Assembly: GCA_023230285.1 (NCBI GenBank)
Contig: JALNXP010000093.1
Span: forward strand, 1-8,656
Direction of reading: 5' to 3'
Source of the DNA: Bacteroidales bacterium
Lineage (GTDB): Bacteria; Bacteroidota; Bacteroidia; Bacteroidales; BM520
Length of the DNA: 8,656 bases
Notes under the pieces: model-generated
Told to the model about the DNA's origin: nothing
Seen by the model: the letters and a program-made list of their open reading frames with translations, nothing else
Databases searched by the model: none
Part shown: one piece after another, positions 6,982 to 8,656 of the stretch
Position numbering within the stretch: the first letter of the stretch is position 1
Layout of the letters: each line of letters starts with the position of its first letter
Position numbers and translations under genes: made by a program

Positions 6982-8656
6982 ATGAGAAATTTTTTTGTTG
7001 TTTGTGTTGTTGCGCTGATGACGATTTTTAATTGTTCTGCCAAAGAAGGTATGTGGATGCCACTATTATTGCAAATTTTTAATGAAAAAGATATGCAGGA
7101 GGCAGGACTGAAGCTTTCTGCGGAAGATATTTATTCCGTCAATCATTCTTGTCTTAAAGATGCTGTGATGATTTTCGGCGGCGGCTGCACCGGCGAAGTT
7201 GTTTCTAACGAAGGACTTTTACTTACCAACCATCACTGCGGCTATGGCAGCATCCAAAGATTAAGCTCTATCGACTACGACTATCTTACTGATGGCTTCT
7301 GGGCAATGCAACGCAATGAAGAACTGCCGTGTCAAGGTTTGACAGTTAGCTTTTTAATACGTATGGATGATGTCACTAACAAAGTTCTTGATGGCGTTGA
7401 CGACAATTTGTCGCAAGCAGAAAGAGAAAATATTATTAAAGAAAGATGTAAAAGTATAGAAAAAGAAGCAGTTGAAGGTACTCATTATAAAGCCGAAGTA
7501 GAACCGTTTTTCTATGGCAACGAATATTATCTGTTTGTATATGAGGTGTTTAAGGATGTCCGCTTGGTTGGCGCACCGCCTTCTAACATCGGAAAATTCG
7601 GTGGCGATACCGACAACTGGGAATGGCCTCGTCATACCGGTGACTTCTCTGTCTTCAGAATTTATGCCGATAACGACAACAACCCTGCTGAGTATTCTGC
7701 CGATAACAAGCCTTATACGCCACGCAATTTCCTGAAAATCTCTTTAGATGGCGTTAAACAAGATGATTTTACTTTCGTATTTGGCTACCCCGGATACACT
7801 AATGAATATCTACCCGCAGCCGCTGTAGCATCTATCACGGAAGTAGATAATCCTATCCTTATTGATGCTGCCGGAAAACGCATAGAGATAATGAAAAACT
7901 ATTCCGCACAATCACCAACGGTGAGATTGCAATATGCCGGAAAAATCGCAAGCATCGCTAACGGCTGGAAAAAACGTATCGGCGAATCTCTCGGCATAAA
8001 ACGTATTGACGGCGTACAACAAAAATTAAACTATGAAGATGCGTTCCAAGATTGGGCTGAATCACAAAATAAATATACAAACGTAATTCCAACTCTCAAC
8101 GAGGCTTATGAAAACCTTAACCCATATAAAGCTGCTGCCCGATATATCACACAAACAATGCTGGCTGTGGAAGTTATATCTTTTGCAGGTAAAAGCCGTA
8201 AACTTGTAAATACTTCTATTGATGATCCGAAAAACAAAGAAGCTATCCAACAGAATATAAATAACTTAAAATCTTCAGCAGCAGCATTTTTCAAAAATTA
8301 TTATCAACCTATTGATGAAGAAGTTTGTGCTGTACTTTTACAAATGTTCTTTGAAGGTGTCTCCCCCGAATTTATACCCGAAGAACTTAATGATTTAATG
8401 CAACGCTTTGATAATGATTATGTTGCCGTTTCAGATTATCTCTTCGATAAGTCGATGTTTTGTAATATTGAAAAATTAAACAACTTCTTAGATACATACA
8501 AACCTTCTCATTATAAGAAGATTACGAAAGATCCGGCTTACATCATTTATAATTCTTTATTAAACATGTATAATGATGACATCATCTCTGAAATTGCTTA
8601 TTATCAAGGTAATATTGACAGCACTATGCGTTTGTACATGAAAGCTCAGCGCGAAT
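6982..8656 (+). CDS. S46-family dipeptidyl peptidase (DPP7/DPP11-like), 3' end outside window
   Basis: From ATG 6982 the frame stays open to the window end, giving 558 codons of a protein that in this family is about 700-720 residues. Residues 1-20 are a signal peptide (likely cut CSA|KEG). EGMWMP near 22 is the family's usual mature start. GGCTGEVVSNEGLLLTNHHCGY (67-88) contains the catalytic His85. VRLVGAPPSNIGKFGGDTDNWEWPRHTGDFSVFRIYAD (193-230) is the second hallmark block, with Asp221 of TGDFS the likely catalytic Asp. The following region (about 310-558) is the helical domain that covers the active site in S46 structures. These periplasmic serine exopeptidases cleave dipeptides from peptide N-termini for amino-acid supply. 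The catalytic Ser (near residue 650) and the nearby Gly/Arg residue separating DPP7 (hydrophobic P1) from DPP11 (Asp/Glu P1) are outside the window, so specificity cannot be called. The gene follows the beta-barrel gene by 48 bp; no convincing promoter is seen between them. Confidence 0.95.
   Translation, partial: MRNFFVVCVVALMTIFNCSAKEGMWMPLLLQIFNEKDMQEAGLKLSAEDIYSVNHSCLKDAVMIFGGGCTGEVVSNEGLLLTNHHCGYGSIQRLSSIDYDYLTDGFWAMQRNEELPCQGLTVSFLIRMDDVTNKVLDGVDDNLSQAERENIIKERCKSIEKEAVEGTHYKAEVEPFFYGNEYYLFVYEVFKDVRLVGAPPSNIGKFGGDTDNWEWPRHTGDFSVFRIYADNDNNPAEYSADNKPYTPRNFLKISLDGVKQDDFTFVFGYPGYTNEYLPAAAVASITEVDNPILIDAAGKRIEIMKNYSAQSPTVRLQYAGKIASIANGWKKRIGESLGIKRIDGVQQKLNYEDAFQDWAESQNKYTNVIPTLNEAYENLNPYKAAARYITQTMLAVEVISFAGKSRKLVNTSIDDPKNKEAIQQNINNLKSSAAAFFKNYYQPIDEEVCAVLLQMFFEGVSPEFIPEELNDLMQRFDNDYVAVSDYLFDKSMFCNIEKLNNFLDTYKPSHYKKITKDPAYIIYNSLLNMYNDDIISEIAYYQGNIDSTMRLYMKAQRE

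Noticed and set aside
7514..7735. A 73-codon plus-strand frame and minus-strand frames inside the S46 gene.
   Set aside because: The S46 frame is continuous across them and carries the catalytic motifs; these alternatives look like shadows.
1..8656. CRISPR arrays, tRNA/rRNA genes, insertion sequences, phage or defence modules.
   Set aside because: No regularly spaced repeats, transposase or integrase motifs, structural RNA signatures or nuclease/helicase genes were seen on either strand.

Overview
The window is low-GC bacterial DNA whose gene content points to the phylum Bacteroidota, most likely Bacteroidales. The indicators are a DUF4249-type protein next to a TonB-dependent receptor with an N-terminal carboxypeptidase-regulatory-like domain, a protein ending in a type IX secretion (T9SS) type A sorting domain, a PorT-like outer-membrane beta-barrel, an S46-family dipeptidyl peptidase, and promoter-like TAnnTTTG boxes in front of genes. 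I recognise no species. Nearly everything except trmD is predicted to be exported to the periplasm, outer membrane or cell surface.

Layout. Bases 1-3113 (+) hold the 3' end of a DUF4249 gene and, 51 bp later, a complete TonB-dependent receptor gene, probably one envelope uptake operon. An 82-bp gap separates it from convergent trmD (3196-3879, -), the only cytoplasmic housekeeping gene here. A 105-bp AT-rich divergent region (3880-3984) carries promoter-like boxes on both strands. Bases 3985-5417 (+) encode a secreted protein with GLUG-type repeats and a T9SS C-terminal signal. Its natural start, ATG 3985, is out of frame with the body: the signal peptide is split by an apparent 1-nt deletion, possibly in an A7 tract. 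A perfect 16-bp hairpin (5434-5468) closes this unit. A promoter-like pair (5503-5533) then precedes a lipoprotein gene (5553-6167) overlapping by 11 bp a small outer-membrane beta-barrel gene (6157-6933). Forty-eight bases on, an S46 peptidase gene starts at 6982 and runs off the window end; its catalytic serine and specificity residue lie outside.

How the genes may work together: the first pair would import an unknown substrate across the outer membrane; the GLUG protein would be displayed or released through T9SS; the lipoprotein and beta-barrel look translationally coupled and may be partners; the S46 enzyme would trim dipeptides from oligopeptides in the periplasm. No link between these units is shown beyond proximity. 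I see no CRISPR array, insertion sequence, tRNA, rRNA or phage gene, and no clear new defence or mobile system. The most notable items are the frameshifted signal peptide and the unrecognised lipoprotein/beta-barrel pair.
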